Source: Qipengyuania algicida (GTDB lineage Bacteria; Pseudomonadota; Alphaproteobacteria; Sphingomonadales; Sphingomonadaceae). From it: a stretch of 64,000 nucleotides of DNA. A program made the translations under genes and the position numbers. The notes beneath the pieces are model-generated. The model had not been told where the DNA came from. It worked only from the letters and a program-made list of their open reading frames with translations, and ran no database searches. Where the stretch lies: NCBI RefSeq assembly GCF_009828025.1, contig NZ_WTYA01000002.1, forward strand, positions 310,001 through 374,000. Direction: 5' to 3'. Shown one piece after another: positions 63,116-64,000 of this stretch; within the stretch, counting starts at the first letter, position 1, and each line of letters opens with the position of its first letter.

Positions 63116-63559
63116 TCAGAACGGTCTGACGACCACCAGCACCACGATCAGCGCCAACGCAATGCCAGGGACTTCGCCCCACATCCTCAACTGCTTCTCA
63201 CTCAACGGACGTTCGCCGCGGCCCATCTTCTTCGCCTGAGCGACCATCCAGCCATGATAGCCCGAGAGAGCCAGCACGATGGCGAGCTTGGCGTGCAACC
63301 ACGGCTCGCTCCACGCACCGATCGCAGCCGCAAGCGCAATACCGAGAATCCAAACCACGATCAGGCTGGGGGTGAGGATGATACTGCGCAGCTTGCCCAT
63401 GCGATGCGCCCATTTCGCCTCCTCCGCAGACCCTGGCGCAGTATCGAGACAATAAATCATCTGGCGCGGCAGCATGAACAGCCCCGCCATCCAGAACACC
63501 ACGAAAATGATATGGCCGGCCTTGAGCCAGAGATAGGTCATCGAAAGCACATCCTGCAT
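63116..63559 (-). CDS. hemJ: Protoporphyrinogen oxidase HemJ (CopD/UPF0093 type)
   Basis: 147-aa membrane protein with four helices. LKAGHIIFVVFWMAGLFMLPR carries a conserved His, and KWAHRMGKLR and LHAKLAIVLALSGYHGW follow. Located just upstream of rho, its usual place near hemE in alphaproteobacteria; hemE itself is not seen. Confidence 0.88.
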   Translation of the reverse strand: MQDVLSMTYLWLKAGHIIFVVFWMAGLFMLPRQMIYCLDTAPGSAEEAKWAHRMGKLRSIILTPSLIVVWILGIALAAAIGAWSEPWLHAKLAIVLALSGYHGWMVAQAKKMGRGERPLSEKQLRMWGEVPGIALALIVVLVVVRPF

Positions 63560-63623
63560 GGGCGGGCTGATACACTGTTAGGTCAAACAGTCTCAAGCAT
63601 CATATCGCAACATTGCCGATCCG

Positions 63624-64000
63624 TCACACGATCAGCGAAATTGCATTGCCGAAGTTATGCATCACGACTGGCAACACCACGCTGCCGCTACGCAAGCGCA
63701 AATAGACCGCGATAAAAGATGGCAATGCAGTAAGCGCCATAATCATCGGATCGAAAGCAAGCTGACCATTTGAATAGCTGAACGCATGAGCCAGGCCGAA
63801 CAGGGCACAGGACAGCACCGCGCCCCAACCCCAATCGACGCCGAGGATGCGTACTCGTCCGCGAAATGCCTGATCGAGCGCGAACAGCAACAGGCCACGA
63901 TAGAAGCATTCCTCTTCAAAACCGGGCATGGTGAGCTGGAACGCAATAGTCTCATGGCTTGCCGGGCCGCTCGGAAAAACAAACGCCAGCACCACGAAAA
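63624..64000 (-). CDS. CPBP family intramembrane metalloprotease (partial, truncated by window edge)
   Basis: C-terminal ~125 residues of a CAAX-prenyl protease/bacteriocin-processing-type protein. Motifs: GFEEECFYRGLLLF (EExxxR), ALFGLAHAF (FxxxH) and VVMHNFGNA (HNxxN). The N-terminus lies beyond base 64000. Confidence 0.85.
   Translation of the reverse strand, partial: FVVLAFVFPSGPASHETIAFQLTMPGFEEECFYRGLLLFALDQAFRGRVRILGVDWGWGAVLSCALFGLAHAFSYSNGQLAFDPMIMALTALPSFIAVYLRLRSGSVVLPVVMHNFGNAISLIV

Noticed and set aside
1..64000. CRISPR arrays, tRNA or rRNA genes
   Set aside because: I saw no regular spaced repeats and no cloverleaf or rRNA-like sequence; a dedicated scan (tRNAscan, CRISPR finder) would be decisive.

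Overview
The window looks like a chromosomal segment of an alphaproteobacterium of the order Sphingomonadales, most likely the Erythrobacteraceae. This is inferred from gene content and order: rho, mnmE, mnmG, rsmG, parA and parB together; ctpA, envC-like, rlmH, rsfS and nadD together; and SUV3-like helicase, S4 protein, fdxA and carD together. DUF1013 and DUF6489 proteins, overlapping start/stop codons and GC-rich codon use fit as well. No tRNA, rRNA or CRISPR array was recognised.

Region 1 (1-9.8 kb) is a visibly more AT-rich surface-polysaccharide island. It holds a membrane sugar-nucleotide 4,6-dehydratase (PglF/WbpM type) divergent from a DegT-type aminotransferase plus an initiating sugar-phosphate transferase. 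A degenerate IS3-family element follows, then an O-antigen ligase/polymerase-like protein and dTDP-glucose 4,6-dehydratase. The island ends in a graveyard of IS5 and IS3 remnants and a frameshifted, truncated UDP-GlcNAc 2-epimerase fragment.

Region 2 (9.8-24.7 kb) is core housekeeping: coq7, dsbB, ctpA, an EnvC-like factor, rlmH, rsfS, nadD, an M23 peptidase with a bactofilin, an acyl-CoA ligase, a uronate-type epimerase, DUF1013, a glycosyltransferase with an LpxH-like phosphoesterase, and a quinone oxidoreductase. Region 3 (24.7-38.3 kb) holds clpA, a Na+/drug-type ABC exporter pair, the ligase-associated exonuclease and DNA ligase pair, several small conserved proteins, hemB and another M23 peptidase. 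Region 4 (38.3-48.4 kb) holds the helicase, S4, fdxA and carD group, a lipoprotein with a DUF2807-like repeat domain, tsaC, an acyl-CoA dehydrogenase, a sorbosone-type dehydrogenase and free methionine-R-sulfoxide reductase.

Region 5 (48.4-52.8 kb) is a compact chaperone-usher pilus operon whose subunit is a DUF4402 protein; a strong hairpin separates the subunit from the chaperone and usher genes. Region 6 (53-64 kb) is the partition and presumably origin-proximal cluster, with three parS-like sites within 2.5 kb, then DUF6489, a three-gene overlapping operon (dienelactone hydrolase, FMN glutamate-synthase-like, SnoaL-like), rho, hemJ and a truncated CPBP protease.

The most interesting non-coding signals are two strong hairpins whose 3' arms contain the Shine-Dalgarno of the next gene (27249-27291 and 43316-43343), the hairpin in the pilus operon, a GANTC cluster in front of the M23-bactofilin pair, and an operator-like palindrome inside the predicted rho promoter.
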